A DNA stretch of 64,000 nucleotides. Source: Cymbidium sinense. Lineage: Eukaryota > Streptophyta > Magnoliopsida > Asparagales > Orchidaceae. Made by a program: the position numbers and the translations under genes. Where the stretch lies: positions 57,381,436 through 57,445,435 of the forward strand of contig CM038232.1 in the NCBI GenBank assembly GCA_021442155.1. Reading direction: 5' to 3'. Of this stretch, positions 24,111 through 36,143 are shown piece by piece. The stretch's first letter is position 1. Each line of letters starts with the position of its first letter. The notes below the pieces were generated by a model that was given only the letters and a program-made list of their open reading frames with translations, had not been told where the DNA came from and did not search any database.

Positions 24111-25539
24111 GAAATGCATCAGAAAGCAGAACATGCCACCACCAATCCTTTAGATGAATGGGAATTATGTGAAAAATGAGCCCTCACTCTTTTACTGCTC
24201 AGAATATAATCATACTATGATCATATGTTTTTTTAGGGTTTAGAGTTTAGGTAAAAAATAATTATTCTCAATTTAATCGGCTATAATTTTTTCAATTGAT
24301 TGTTATTGTAGACTAAAATAGTGATTATTTTTGCTTATTTTTTTATAAGTTTTATTTTAATTTTAAATAATTAAAATTATTTCTCTGAAAAATTAAATAA
24401 ATATATGTTTATGTGTTCACTTAAAATGCTTTAGCTTGAAGGATTAATTATGATAATAGATTGTAAAATCAAACGACTATCTTAAGTATGTTTTTTTTAA
24501 TTAAAATTTTGGATATGTAATCGATAAATAATTTTGAGAGATATAAATTCTGTTTTTTTAAAGAAATTTGATGCTTCCCTCCTTGCTATATTTTGATTCT
24601 ATTGTTTACATAATTTTAAAAGTTTCTAAATGAAAAATAAAAAATATAATACTTTTATAGACTACTCTATGCTACTGCCATAGATCATATAATATGTGAA
24701 TTGCTTATAACTTTTAGTAAGTTTTTCACCTACTCATGTAAAGATAATCTTTTATTTTTCAATGATAAAATTTTTACTTCTTTACATCAATATCTAACTC
24801 CTTCAATTTTAAATGATTTTCGCTCTAGCATTCCAGAAGGCCATAGGGATTTGAAAATCTTGTTCGATGATTGATGTCAACAAACACTATTAGCAATAAT
24901 TATTGTCTAACCCTTATCACTCTACCATCATCGTCATTCTTACCCTAATCGCAAACATGGGAGTTTAAAGCATGTTAGCGGCAAGTATAATTGATGGTGT
25001 AAATTAGCAATTTAATTGAGCATTAATTGTATTTGTATTTATATTTTGTTAAAGAAAAAATTGATAAAAAATTTTCATGTTTAAATCATATTCTAATTAT
25101 TAATATTAATAGTAATTAAATTATTCATCAACACCTAAAAAAGTTTAAATTTTCATTTATCTAAAATCTATTTATATTTGATATGTGTATAGATATATAC
25201 ATGATAGAGTTGAATACAATCTATCAATATTTTGTTTGAATAAATCACTTGGTTAACAAAATAATTGAAAAAGAATGTCATAAGAAAAAAAGTTTAAAAA
25301 TATTTAAAAAATTCAAGTTTTATATTTTAATATTTTTTTAAAGTAAATAAATTATTTTTTAAATTTTAAATAATTTACTATTTTTTTAATTTTTTTTAAA
25401 TAAACAAATTGTTACCATTCATTGGCTTAATTTTTATTGTAATTTTAGAAGATTATTTTTAGATGTGATATGGACTTTTCTAACTTTATTCTCTATATGA
25501 TGAGAATATACTTACAACTTCTATTATTTTTAGGATATA
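24111..25539. other. AT-rich intergenic sequence
   Basis: No coding or transposon signal recognised. Confidence 0.5.
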
Positions 25540-25768
25540 TGCATGCATATTACATAATTTTTATGTATTTATATATCTAATATCTAAAATTTAATATTTA
25601 CATACATAGCACTCAAATTTTAACATAACATCAAAACATCACTATTATTATATTTTCAAAAGAGAATATACTTTTTTTTATGTATAGGTAAAGTATTAAA
25701 AATATAAATATCAAAATTTAAATATTAAATATGTAAATAAATAAATTTGAGTGCTATGTATGTAACAC
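25540..25768. mobile_element. MITE copy 1 (TTTACATACATA-type TIR)
   Basis: The inner left block tttacatacatagcactcaa (25594-25613) is mirrored at the right end by ttgagtgctatgtatgtaa (25748-25766). The remaining sequence resembles the MITE at 61263-61475. About 230 bases, AT-rich, non-coding; the left end appears rearranged, as the TIR block lies inside. Confidence 0.6.
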
Positions 25769-26379
25769 TGGAACACTTGTGATTGATTTAACTTCTAAGG
25801 TTTAGCTCTTAATGATAGCACAATTCGGTGAAGGATTTAACATTCATCATAAATTTATAATAAAAATAATATAAGATGATCAACAATCTACACATCCTCA
25901 ATCTCATAATTAAGAGCATTGAATTATCTAATAGGCACATCACCTCACACATGAATTTAGGAGTTTTAGGTGGATTTATATTAAAAAAAATTTAAATTAT
26001 TATAAACTTTATTTATTTTTAGAAAATTTGAACATAAACTCAATTATTTTTTTTAATAATTTATCTATTATTTAGATAATTTAAATAATTTCCAAACATA
26101 GACTTATTAAAGTTTACGTTATTATAGCTTTTTTATTACTAACTGATGCTAATCACATAATTATAAAATTAATAACTAAATATATTAACATAATTTAATT
26201 AAATAAATATACATAACAATAAATATAAAATATCCTTCTAATATAATTAATTAACAAATGCAATATCATTCAACTTTATAAAAAAAATTTATATATAATT
26301 TGGTGGGGAACACTGCAAATTCCCCAATAATAAATTATGGCTCTCTTTTTTTTTGTGGAGCTCGCTCTCCTTTTTTTAT

Positions 26380-26600
26380 GGAGCTCTACTTTTTTGTAGA
26401 TCTTCTGACAGACCTTCCTAGGCGGTAGTAATGTCGCCAACTAACTATCCCAAGTAAATATAACCTAAATTATAAACTCTAAATCTATTCCTAAATCTAA
26501 ACTTTATACCTAAATCTAATCCTAAATTCTATACTTAAATCTAATCCTAATTTCTATACTCCTATACCCTATATCCCATACCCCGTCGAGCTATGCTTAT
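26380..26600. repeat. Degenerate cctaaatct-type tandem repeats
   Basis: Repeated units such as cctaaatctaatcctaaatt, ending with cctataccctatatcccata. The pattern is C/T/A-rich on one strand and loosely resembles plant telomere-type repeats (CCCTAAA), without any perfect array. Confidence 0.6.
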
Positions 26601-27309
26601 GTTGTGCAACAGGAATGCTATTTGTAGAAATAGTTGTAATTTTATTTAATTCACTTAACAATGTGGGACAAATGGGATGGCGTTTTATAATTACCTGTCT
26701 TTGTGCCGACAGTTCAGTTGATATCAAAACCTTTTATATTATGAAAATATCATTATTAAGTTACAAAATTACCAAAGAGATCCTCCGAGAGAGTGCCCAA
26801 ATACGTTGGATTAATTTCTACAAAAAATATATTATTATGAAAATATATATTTTAAAATATTTCGATATCATTTTTATCAGTATAGACTTCAAAAATTGTT
26901 AAATTTATTTTGAGGTGAATGTGGTATAAGATCTTTATATATATTATTAATCTCAAAATAAAATTAATGATTTGATATATATATTCTTTTTTATTATGAA
27001 ATATTTCTTATTTTATCTTAATTCAAAATATAATAAAGTTGAGGTTATGTACTGCAATTAATACTATTTAATAATAATAATTAAGGATATATATCAATTA
27101 ATACAAATCACAATACTAATTATTACTAGAAGTTTATAGAGTTACATTAATCAGTAATATCTTGTATTTTAATAACTAAAAAAATACTAAGTTTATTCAT
27201 TTTATTGCTAACATCTCTTATATCTCAATATACATTTTTATTTTGGTAGTATTACTCAAATATAATTTCTTACTTATGACATTGAGTTTTGACATAAATT
27301 AGACAGAGC
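26601..27309. other. AT-rich intergenic sequence
   Basis: A 95-codon open stretch at 26615-26902 has no recognised homology and is probably chance. Nothing else seen. Confidence 0.4.
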
Positions 27310-27494
27310 ATTTACATACATAACATATAATTATTATATAATTAATAATTAAATTTTAATATTTAAATAAATAATGCTCAAATATTTAATATTATATCTA
27401 TAATATTATCGTCATTAACTTTTTAAAATGTAATATTTATAAATATTAAATTTTAATTATTAGATATATAAATGCATAATAATTATGTGAAATT
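27310..27494. mobile_element. MITE copy 2 (TTTACATACATA-type TIR)
   Basis: The left end tttacatacataacatataa (27311) pairs with the right end tatataaatgcataataatt and following bases (27465-27490). Both ends match the 61263-61475 element. About 185 bases, non-coding; the right terminus is eroded. Confidence 0.6.
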
Positions 27495-28270
27495 AAAAAT
27501 AAAGAGTCAGAAAATGAATTTAACATATTACATCACCTTCTAACACATTCTAAGTGACTTAAATCACAACAACTTATACCTTCTAATAGAGATCAAACAA
27601 AAACCAAAACTTGCATCCATTGTTTGAATCCAACATAAATAGCTGAATATTCGTGCTTAAAAATTTGACTTCTGTACTTGTCACTTGTAATCTGTTGTAT
27701 CACCTGTTTAACATTATTTTTTTTCTTGCATGTAATAATCATTTCTAAAAACCCTAAACCCTGATTTCAAGTCTCAACAACTTGCAGAGTAACTCTTGGC
27801 AGAAAGCCAACAATGACTCAAACTCTTATGAAACTCCGAAGCATTCTACACTTACAAAATAACCCACAACAGCTAAAATCCCAACCAATTACACACAAAA
27901 TCATCTGCAGGAATCATATAAATTAAAATCACACATAAGTTTCGAAGCATGGCACTCTACTAGAATAAAATATAACTAATTTCGTACTATAGAATGAGCC
28001 ATCATAATCATCATTATTAGTCTTATTCCAACTATTTATCGCTTGATAATTCTCATTTTTAATTTATTCCAGCCAAGTGACATCAGGAATTCAAATTAAC
28101 AAGATATGGAGGATGTTGGTATTTTATACCTTTAAGCCTAGTATAGAAGTTTTCGTTATGCTTTTGGAAGAATGAATTCTGAGGAAGCATGCTTTAATAT
28201 TTAAATTTTCTAATTGCACTAGAAATATAAAATTTAAATTTTCCAACTGCACTAGAAATGTATTTTGAGT
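27495..28270. other. No gene recognised
   Basis: AT-rich; no homology seen before the exon-like stretch beginning near 28280. Confidence 0.4.
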
Positions 28271-28274
28271 CAAT

Positions 28275-28647
28275 AAAGACCAGGCCGGTTGGCCTTAAGC
28301 AAGGTTTGAGTTGTTTGATGCTTGGTGACAGTAATAATCAGATTTGGCTATGGAAGTTTGATGACTAGTTTTTAGTTAAAAAATTTCCCCAATGTGTGTC
28401 TCTCTATTTATCCCATGACTCAAAGGTCTATATCTGTACACTGAAAAGTGAAGATATTCATATAGCCGGCTCAAAAGCATTTCAGCTTGAGTATAATCAA
28501 TACAAAGATGACTATAAATCACAATCTTCTCAAATACAGCCAAATAAAACAAATTTGGCGGATTATCAAGTTTGGAGAGTTCCTTTAGCCCTCTATTTTC
28601 TTAGGAGAAATCAAAGAATTTGCAAAATTCTTGTTAGAGCTAGCTAA
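28275..28647 (+). pseudogene. Unidentified exon-like coding remnant with one internal stop
   Basis: One frame is open for about 120 codons apart from a single TAG near 28367. It encodes LMLGDSNNQIWLWKFDD, then KKFPQCVSLYLSHDSKVYIC, SEDIHIAGSKAFQLEYNQ and YQVWRVPLALYFLRRNQR, and ends at TAA 28645-28647. Residue use is balanced and unlike the AT-driven chance frames around it, so I take it to be a former exon. I do not recognise the family. It lies 400 bases from the petC fragment, on the opposite strand. Confidence 0.5.
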
Positions 28648-28659
28648 GCTGGGATTTAT

Positions 28660-29052
28660 GCATGTGTTCTCCGTAGTGGGCTCTTGGTTGGACGGAAATG
28701 ATCTCATTTCCAGAAATAAAATCGTCAATCGCAGCATTAAATTTTGAAAAGCAGTCTCCTAAGTGATAAAATACACAATGGGCCTGAAGATGACAAAAAA
28801 GTCTTTAAGCTGAGAACTGTAATTGGAAAAATGTGTTTTTCTTCCCCTACATATGTTTCTCTGTAGATCTCACTCGTCGTGTTCTTAAGGTATCTCGATT
28901 TCTCCTTCATCTAATCCCTCGTGACCTTCTTTCCCACTATTGTGTTCCTACATTTTACTCGGGGTATTTTCCATCTCTTTCACCATAAAAAAATAAACTA
29001 ATCAGCATCCAATTGCAAACAATAAAAAGAGAGGAGAATCTGCAGCTCCTAC
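28660..29052. other. No gene recognised; expected place of later petC exons
   Basis: On the minus strand this should hold the petC intron 2 and the Rieske-domain exons, but no CTHLGC or CPCHGS motif is visible. Confidence 0.5.
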
Positions 29053-29454
29053 CCAGGAGGGACAAAGAAATAGGTATAAGGAATCACCATCCCTGCAGTT
29101 GGTAACGAAATGGTTCCAAGAAGAAGAAGATTCATGAGCTTCCTTTTGCCCATGTCTGGAACCCTATCAGCTGAAATGCTTGTAGCCTGGCATGCAACCT
29201 TCATACTCCTATTCTTCTCGGAGCACAACCCTTATGTTGGCTTGTAAAACAGAGCGCGATGGTATATTCCATTTTTAATGGAGCAGAGCTGCCTGATAAA
29301 CAGTAGACTATATCAACGCGTAGAATTTATGTGCAGAGAATAACATTATCTCCAGCTGAGTTTGTCAGATAAGTGATTCTGCAAGAAAAAGATAAGTTTA
29401 AGGCGCAGTTACCTGAGAAGGGTAAGCAGCAGTGGACAGAGTGGCGGAGGCCAT
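29053..29454 (-). pseudogene. petC: petC fragment: cytochrome b6f Rieske protein, exons 1-2 only
   Basis: petC encodes the nuclear-made, chloroplast-imported Rieske [2Fe-2S] subunit of cytochrome b6f. Exon 1, 29413-29454, starts at ATG and encodes MASATLSTAAYPSQ before a gtaact donor. Exon 2, 29053-29288, follows ggcag and encodes the rest of the transit peptide, then [33 protein letters not shown] (membrane anchor) and [12 protein letters not shown], ending in phase 2 at a gtagga donor. A TAA at 29232-29234 interrupts the transit peptide where an Arg-type codon is expected. The soluble domain exons with the cluster ligands are absent from the sequence downstream. Introns and splice sites are kept, so it is a genomic duplication or truncation, not a retrocopy. 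It cannot make a functional Rieske protein. Confidence 0.85.
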
Positions 29455-30040
29455 TCCAGTTGAAGGGAGAGTTCCGTTCTTCCCTGAAGTTGTCAAGATA
29501 GGTGCATAAATACTGGACTGAGAGATTGGGATAGAGAGGTATGGTTTATGGAAAATGAGTGGACTTTGGCAACCACACGGTTGAATTTGTCTCCATGGTT
29601 TTTGTTATCCATTCCTTCTTTTTCTTCCTTCTTAATAATGGCAATGTTCACTGAGTTACCGATAGGATATTTGGCCAACATCCACATACAACTTTCTTTT
29701 CACAGTGTTAATCCAAATATCCGCCTAATTTCTAAGACAATCAACAAAGCATCCAACCTTAACCACCTGTGTTAGTCCACAAGTGTTTAAATTTCGCAAG
29801 GCCTAAAACAATGACCAGCTGGAGCCTGGAGGGCAACACCCAATCCGCTGTGCATGAAAGAAACTCAAGTCAAACGTCTCGAACTCATCGATTCGACAAT
29901 CAAAACGTCATCAAATTTGTTAATAACAAGGTCGAGCAAATTTACACCCTAAATCAATTCATCAATTCCCCAAACCCCCATCCCCGACCAAAGAAAGCAA
30001 GTCAAAAGAAGAAGATAACGAAGAAATCGCCACCGATTAC
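29455..30040. other. Sequence upstream of petC fragment
   Basis: Would be promoter and 5' UTR of petC on the minus strand and intron of the exon at 30041-30107. No specific element recognised. Open frames on the plus strand (29548-30176) show no homology. Confidence 0.4.
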
Positions 30041-30107
30041 CTTCCTGTGCGCAAACCCGATGAAGAAAGCCAAAGATGAACGCGATCGCGATCACTCTCA
30101 AGTTCAT
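30041..30107 (-). pseudogene. Orphan first exon encoding a signal peptide
   Basis: From an ATG at 30107 it encodes MNLRVIAIAFIFGFLHRVCA followed by QEG, ending at a good gtaatc donor. Basic N-region, hydrophobic core and A-Q-E cleavage site fit a secretory signal peptide. No following exon was found before petC exon 1, which has its own start. Upstream (30108-30260) is G+C-rich, as in a 5' UTR. The parent gene is not recognised; this may be a captured or chance fragment. Confidence 0.35.
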
Positions 30108-30580
30108 CCTATCCACAGGGTTGATGCATCCAGTGCCGAACCATGTTACCTCCTCTATGTGATTGATCTCAAATAGATTCCTGATGCTCCACCCCCATTT
30201 CGTCACCCGTCACCGGCTACCGCTTAAGATCGCCGGCGAGGCCTTGAAGTCCACTTAGCCGAGTACTTCTTTTGAAGAAATTCACAGGGCAGCTTCTGAT
30301 GTTTGGTCTTTACTTCCCTGAAAGTAAAGTATTATACTACGAGCTGCTGCTAAAAGCCTAGAAGTCGTCCAAACGATTGCAATAGGTGTGACCTGTGGAA
30401 GTTTTTACAGATACATCCAACAAATTTATTAATTTACAAACGAGAAAGAAATTATTTACTATAAATGTATATTTGCACAAAACTTCATTTTTTTCCCAAT
30501 TAAAAAATAATAACAGCAATTTTTATTTTACAAATAATATAATACTTTATCTTATTTTATGCATAAGTGCAACTGATGTT

Positions 30581-30685
30581 GATCTTATGCTATAATTAGA
30601 GTTTCTTGAAACTTAAACAGTACTATTATAATTTCTTTTAAATCTTATGCTACAATTAGAGTTTCTTGAAACTTAAACAGTACTA
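30581..30685. repeat. Tandem duplication, period 60
   Basis: A 45-base segment (atcttatgctataattagag...) at 30581-30625 is repeated at 30641-30685 with one mismatch in its first 20 bases. Confidence 0.9.
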
Positions 30686-31746
30686 TGGATTTGGTTATCT
30701 GAGACTATTATTAATGAATGGATATAACTCTTAGATTCTTTAAATCTATAAACCTTCTTCCAATTCTACTCATGTGTAAAATGATGATTTATTTATATAT
30801 TTGAGTGATATTTTGATTAATTTAGTTGAAATCATGAATAACTCTATCGAGGGGACTTGATTTATTTAATGATGTAATTTTTTTAAATATTTATTTATTT
30901 TAATGATAAATTGAATTAAATAAATTTAGGTTTATTTGATTATTTTAGTTTAAATAAACGTTTTAGCTCAAGATTTAGAGATCATTTGAATTTTAAAAAT
31001 TTTAACTATACTTTTAAGTATTTATTATAATAAAATTTGGATCCATGATTGATTTGGCAGCTTTTTTTTTGGTGATGAATCAAATAAATATATGCTAAAA
31101 ACTATTTAGCTATTACAACATCTAAAATTGAAAATATTTTGAGCATCTAAAAGAACTACTACTCTAAAACTTATTTTTCTGCTGAAAAAAAGATTAAATA
31201 AAAATATATATTTAAGAGGAGAAAGAGTTTGCTTGTTTGATCACGATAAAATTCATCGATATTTTAGCGTTGTGATATGCTTGGATTTTTTATGCAAGAG
31301 TTCATCTGTGCATAAGACCTCATTTTTTTCTTCTTATTTTTTTTAGTTTTTGATTGGACCTTGCATTTTGTCTAAGTATTTTGAAGAACACCAAGGAAAG
31401 GTGTCCTTGATGTGAATGAAATTGAGAAGTTCTCTCGGGAAAAGAGAGGTCTTGAAGAGAATGTTGTTATAAAGGCTTCTTTCTCTATTGAAAGAGTAAC
31501 ATTTTTTTGTTTTGTGCAGGTTTTATAGGAAATTCTAGGTGTGGTAGACACTAAGGCGTTAATGTAAGATATAGTCGAACCAAAAATCATTTCTTATTCA
31601 TATGTTATTTGTCTTTACATTTCTTATTTATTGTTGTACTTTAGTCTTTATTCATTTTTCACCATGAAATATTATGAAGTGAAAAAGTTTTGAAAATCCT
31701 AAAAGTCTAATTAACCGCTCCTCTTTGGCATCTATAAATCAACAAT

Positions 31747-31758
31747 TGGTATTAGAGC
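31747..31758 (+). other. Primer-binding site of the SIRE-type copia
   Basis: TGGTATTAGAGC, one base from the usual copia PBS TGGTATCAGAGC, two bases after an LTR-like end (atcaaca). Confidence 0.85.
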
Positions 31759-32062
31759 CTTGGCTCTACAATTTTTGGCTTCACATCCAAAGAGTGATCC
31801 TCTTGAATTACATATTTTTAGTATGCTTTTTGATTGCAATATCAATAAAATAAATGAAAGATGCTCCATAGCACGGCCCCCTTTTTCGATGCTATATCTT
31901 TGATTTGGGAATGGTAGAATGATGAAGTGCTTGCAATTATACGACATGAGAATTTGGAATCATATGCTAAATGGTTCTAAAGTCCAACAATTATAATTGT
32001 TGATGAAAAAGAAATTTCATATCCATGGACTCCCATGGATTTTATATTTAAGTCTACTCCAT

Positions 32063-33940
32063 GGTAAGGGAGTAAATGTATTTGATTGGGCTTTGACATA
32101 TTATGATTATATGAAAATTTATAACTTGAGTATCAGGAGATACTTGGAACAAACTTGTCATCACCTATGAAAAAAAGGATGAGATTAAGGAAAAAAAGAT
32201 CAAAAATTTATTACAGGAATATGAATTATTCATAAGGAAGCTTGGGGGAACCATATGGAGATGTTCAAACGATGCACTAAAATAGTTAATTGTGCATTTT
32301 GTAAGGAGCATTTGGGTTGGGAACAAGTAAATAAAATCCTATATTTTTTTTGCAAAAGAGTGGAATTCCTAGGCACAAATTTAAGTTTTTGTACTATTGA
32401 TCATTTGCATCGTTCTTTAGTAGCACATGAGTAGAAATTAGTTCAATCGATGATGAAGAGAAAAACTTGGAAAACAGATAAAAAAATATAGCACTCAAGT
32501 TTGCAGCTTGAGTGATAGTGAATCTTCCCCTTTAGATAGAGACAATAATGAGATGGTGCTATAAATATGCCAACTTGAAAGAATGTTTAAGGAGAATTTT
32601 TATAAGAGATACATGAAAATTGATCATAACTTTTAAAATAAATTAAAAACTAATTCTAAGTTGTTTCAAAAGTAACAAGCCTGTGCTTTGTTCAAAAGAT
32701 GGTAAGGCAATAAATGTGTTATATCATGCTTTGAAATATATAATCTTGAGTATCAGGAAGGTGATTTGGATCAAACCAGGCATCACCTATGAAAAATGGA
32801 TGAGATTAAGAAAAAAATGATTAAAATTTTATTGTGGGAATTTGAATTATTCATAAGGAAGCTTGGCTGAACCATTATGGAGATGTTCTAGTGATGCACT
32901 AAAATTATCAATTGTACATTTGGTATGGAGAACTTGGATTAAGAATAAGTAAATAAAATCCTATATTTTTTGCCAAAAGAGTGGGATTCCTTGGTAACAA
33001 ATTTTTGTATTTTTGATTATTTGCATGGTTGCTTAGTAGCACATGACTAGAAATTAGGTCAATCAAAGATGAAGAGGACAACATAAAGGTAAAGGCGAAA
33101 AATGTAGCACTCATGTGTGTGACTTGAGTGATAGTGAATTTTCCCCTTCAGATAGAACAATAATGATATGGTATTATAAATGGCTATATTGGAAGATTGC
33201 TCAAGAAAAAAATGTACAAGAGAGCAAGAAAATTGATCATAAATTTCTACATAAATCAAAAACTAATCCTAAGATGTTTCAATCAACAAGCCTGTTATGT
33301 TCGAATGATGGTAAGAGAGCACATGTGTTATATTATGCTTTGAAATATGATGATTATATGAAAATTTGTAACTTGAGTGTCCGGAAAGAGATTTGGAACA
33401 AACCAATCATCACCTATGAAAAAAGGATGAGATAAAGGAAAAAGGATTAAGATTTTGTTGCAGGAATATGAATTATTCATAAGGAAGCTTGGATGAACTA
33501 TTATAGAGATGTTCATATGATGCACTAAAATTATCATTGGTGCATTTGGTAAGGAGAACTTGGATTGGGAACAAGTAAATAAAATTCTATATTTTTTTGC
33601 CAAAAGAGTGGGATTCCTATGTAACAAATTTAAGTGTTTGTACTATTAATCATTTGCATGATTCTTTAGTGGCACATGAGCAAAAATTAGTTTAATAGAA
33701 GATGAAGAGAATAACATGAAGAAAAGACAAAAAATATAACACTTAAGTGTGTAACTTGGGTGATAGTGAATCTTCCCTTTCAGATGAAGATAATAATGAG
33801 ATGGTGTTATAAATATGTCAACTTGGAAGAATGTTTAAGAAAAACTTTTACAAGAGAGGCAAGAAAATTGACCATAAATTTCAAAATAAACTAAAATTAA
33901 TTCTAAGTTGTTTGAAACAAGCCCAATTACTTCTAGTTGG
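32063..33940 (+). repeat. Triplicated copia gag segment (units of about 620 bases)
   Basis: Three head-to-tail copies start near 32063, 32699 and 33308 at (a)tggtaag(g/a). Each encodes the same gag region: ALKYDDYMKICNLSV-like, an ITYEK..EIK segment, LLQEYELFIRKLG-like, EMFKRCTKIVN-like, VNKILYFFAKRV-like, LVAHE, then an acidic LSDSESS stretch and a basic end near FYKR.KKIDHKF. Spacing of the (ta/tg)tc(a/c)gga landmark is 32131, 32751, 33378 (620 and 627). The units differ by substitutions and indels, so the triplication is not recent. The first 1.2 kb of gag should occur once in a working element. Confidence 0.85.
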
Positions 33941-34739
33941 AATGTTCGAGTAAAAGCGGAGGAAAAAAAGGTATACATCCAAGAAGGGCATGAAATCATT
34001 AACAATGACTTGGACTAGTTTAAATAACAACATAACAATCAGCAAAACCATATGAGCTAAGAAATGAATTACAACATGCCAGAGAAGAAATTTGATGTGC
34101 ATTAGTTAACACTTTTTTGTATGATAAATTACTTAAAGGAAATTGTATATTGAGAACTAAAGTTAATTATTTATATTGTTTAACTTCGAAGAAACATATT
34201 ATTCATATATTTCTTGGTCCATTTGATCTTAGGAAAACATCAAATTTTAAACTTTATCCATAAAAAGATTCTGTCCCCAATTTATGATTGTCACAGGACA
34301 TAAAATGAATTTAATAAAGATTAGTTCACTTAGAACACCCTATGGATTCTAGGCTCATATGCATGCATGGTTTGTTAGAGTTCTCAACATGGTTTATTCA
34401 TTTTATCCATTCTACTATGGAACCCAAAGCAATTTGAGTTCTCAAATTAATTGAATTCTTATATAGATGGGATTTCACTATGGTCAATTAAAGATGATAC
34501 TTTTACACTAGATGTTCATGACATATACATATTATTCACTTTGTTGGAACCTATGGATGATGAATACATATCATTAGGAGTAATACAAAAAAAATAAAAT
34601 AATTAGAGTTAGTATCATCTGCTATAACTCCTATGTTATTGAAAAGGTCTTCTTGGTTGATGGATCAGCAATATCAACATTATCCAATTATGCGATAATG
34701 AGTATGATGGTTTTTTTTCTTATGTTTAATGCTTAATTA

Positions 34740-35640
34740 AATTATATGGTGAAGTATACTTCATTGGTCATATATATCTGCTTGAACTTAGTAGGTTAGT
34801 CATTAGATTAAAATATTCTAAGCATATTATGATAATCAATGACTTTGGCATATTGTGTTTTCCCCTGGGCATGCACACTTCATTTAAACTATCTAGATGT
34901 GAATTAGTTGGTGGCTTATTCAAAGTAGACTACTATAAGGACCATTTTTGTGTTAATTGTTAGTTAGGTAACTTTTAAGTCCACAAACTAGGTGATTGTT
35001 TCTAGACCTTTTGAATTATTTCATTTGAATTTATTTGGACCAATAGTTCCCACTATCTTTTTTTTTTTGCCCACTCAAATTTGTAAGGTGAGATTTTATT
35101 ATGGTGTAGGTGAGATTCAAACTCATGACTTTAATTTCAAGGTCCTTATCAAATAGACTAATTGGCAGTCACAGTAGTTTCCACTAACATAAAAGTGAAG
35201 AAGTATGGGTACACTATAACTGATAATTGCTTGAGATCCACTTGAGTAGCATTTTTACCTAACAAAATTGATGCAATTACTAAATTTATAAAAATTGTGA
35301 AATGCATTTAGAAAGATAGATGATTATCCTTTGTGCTATTAGAAGTGACCATGGATGAGAATTTGTAAATAAGAGTTGGAATTAGACATAATTTGTTTGC
35401 ACCTAGGATACCACAACAGAATGATGAATAGAAGGGAAGAATAAAACTTTATTAGATATGACTAGAATAATTTTACTTGATTTTAACTAACTAAATATTT
35501 CTGAGTTGAAGTATTTAATGTAGCATGTTATGTAATGAATAGGGTAACATTAAACTAATTGATAAAAAGACATCATATTTGATTTTGAAAGAGAAAAAAG
35601 CCTAATATATCTATTTTTATGAGTTTGGATGTAAGTGTTT
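34740..35640 (+). pseudogene. Copia GAG-pre-integrase and integrase, interrupted by a SINE
   Basis: Readable stretches include an HLxHLSRL-like region with DYYKDHFCVNC, then FELFHLNLFGPIVPTI. After the SINE (35056-35173) come KKYGYTIT, VAFLPNKIDAITKFIK, a V(R/T)SDHG-equivalent reading VTMDENL, and HNLFAPRIPQQND. These are the H-H-C-C and D-D-E core landmarks of copia integrase. Frameshifts and stops are many. Confidence 0.8.
35056..35173 (-). mobile_element. tRNA-derived SINE inserted in the copia integrase
   Basis: Flanked by near-identical 12-base copies, tagttcccacta (35044-35055) and tagtttccacta (35174-35185), which are target duplications. On the minus strand it begins ctgtgactgcc, has an A-box-like segment ttagtctatttgataagg (35144-35161), a B-box-like gagtttgaatctc (35112-35124), and ends in a poly-A tail (plus-strand T run at 35057-35068). 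About 118 bases. Similar in layout to 61555-61676. Confidence 0.8.
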
Positions 35641-36030
35641 TATACTAAAATAATGGGAATGAAGTTTAACTCAATTTGGCACTTGATTAGATGAAGGTAT
35701 ATTTCTACTTCATCAGTTTTATAGTTTGAAGAGTTTGTGGAAGAATTCATGTGGCTTTGAGTAGTTCTTCCTAGAATAAAAGATGGGATGATGAGAAAAT
35801 TGATGATTATAATCCCATAAGCCTCAGATCTTCCAGAAGTAATTTACTTGAGGAGTGGAAGTATGCTCTTGTCATTCTTAGAAACTTATCATAGGATATC
35901 TGTTGCAAGGAGTTTGGACTAGAAGTGCCATTAGAGAGGAGGTACATCACTCCACATTTTGTCACATATTGAGCCTACATGTATGGATAAAACATTAACA
36001 AATGAGTTTTGAATAATATGAAAAAAAGAA
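35640..36030 (+). pseudogene. SIRE-type copia linker and RT start, before the LINE
   Basis: Pieces readable between 35640 and 36030 include a D-x-Y/N-P-I-SLRSS-like segment, WKYALVILRNLS, a VRTRSAIREEV-type segment and TLTNEF, all landmarks ahead of the copia RT. The reading stops where RTE sequence begins. Confidence 0.65.
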
Positions 36031-36143
36031 TTAAACTAATTTATATGTTCAAGAAACTAAATGGGTTGGGGAGAAGGCCAAGGAGATTGATAGTTTAGGT
36101 TTTAAACTTTATTAGTAGAAGTCAAATTAAAAATGGTATATGT

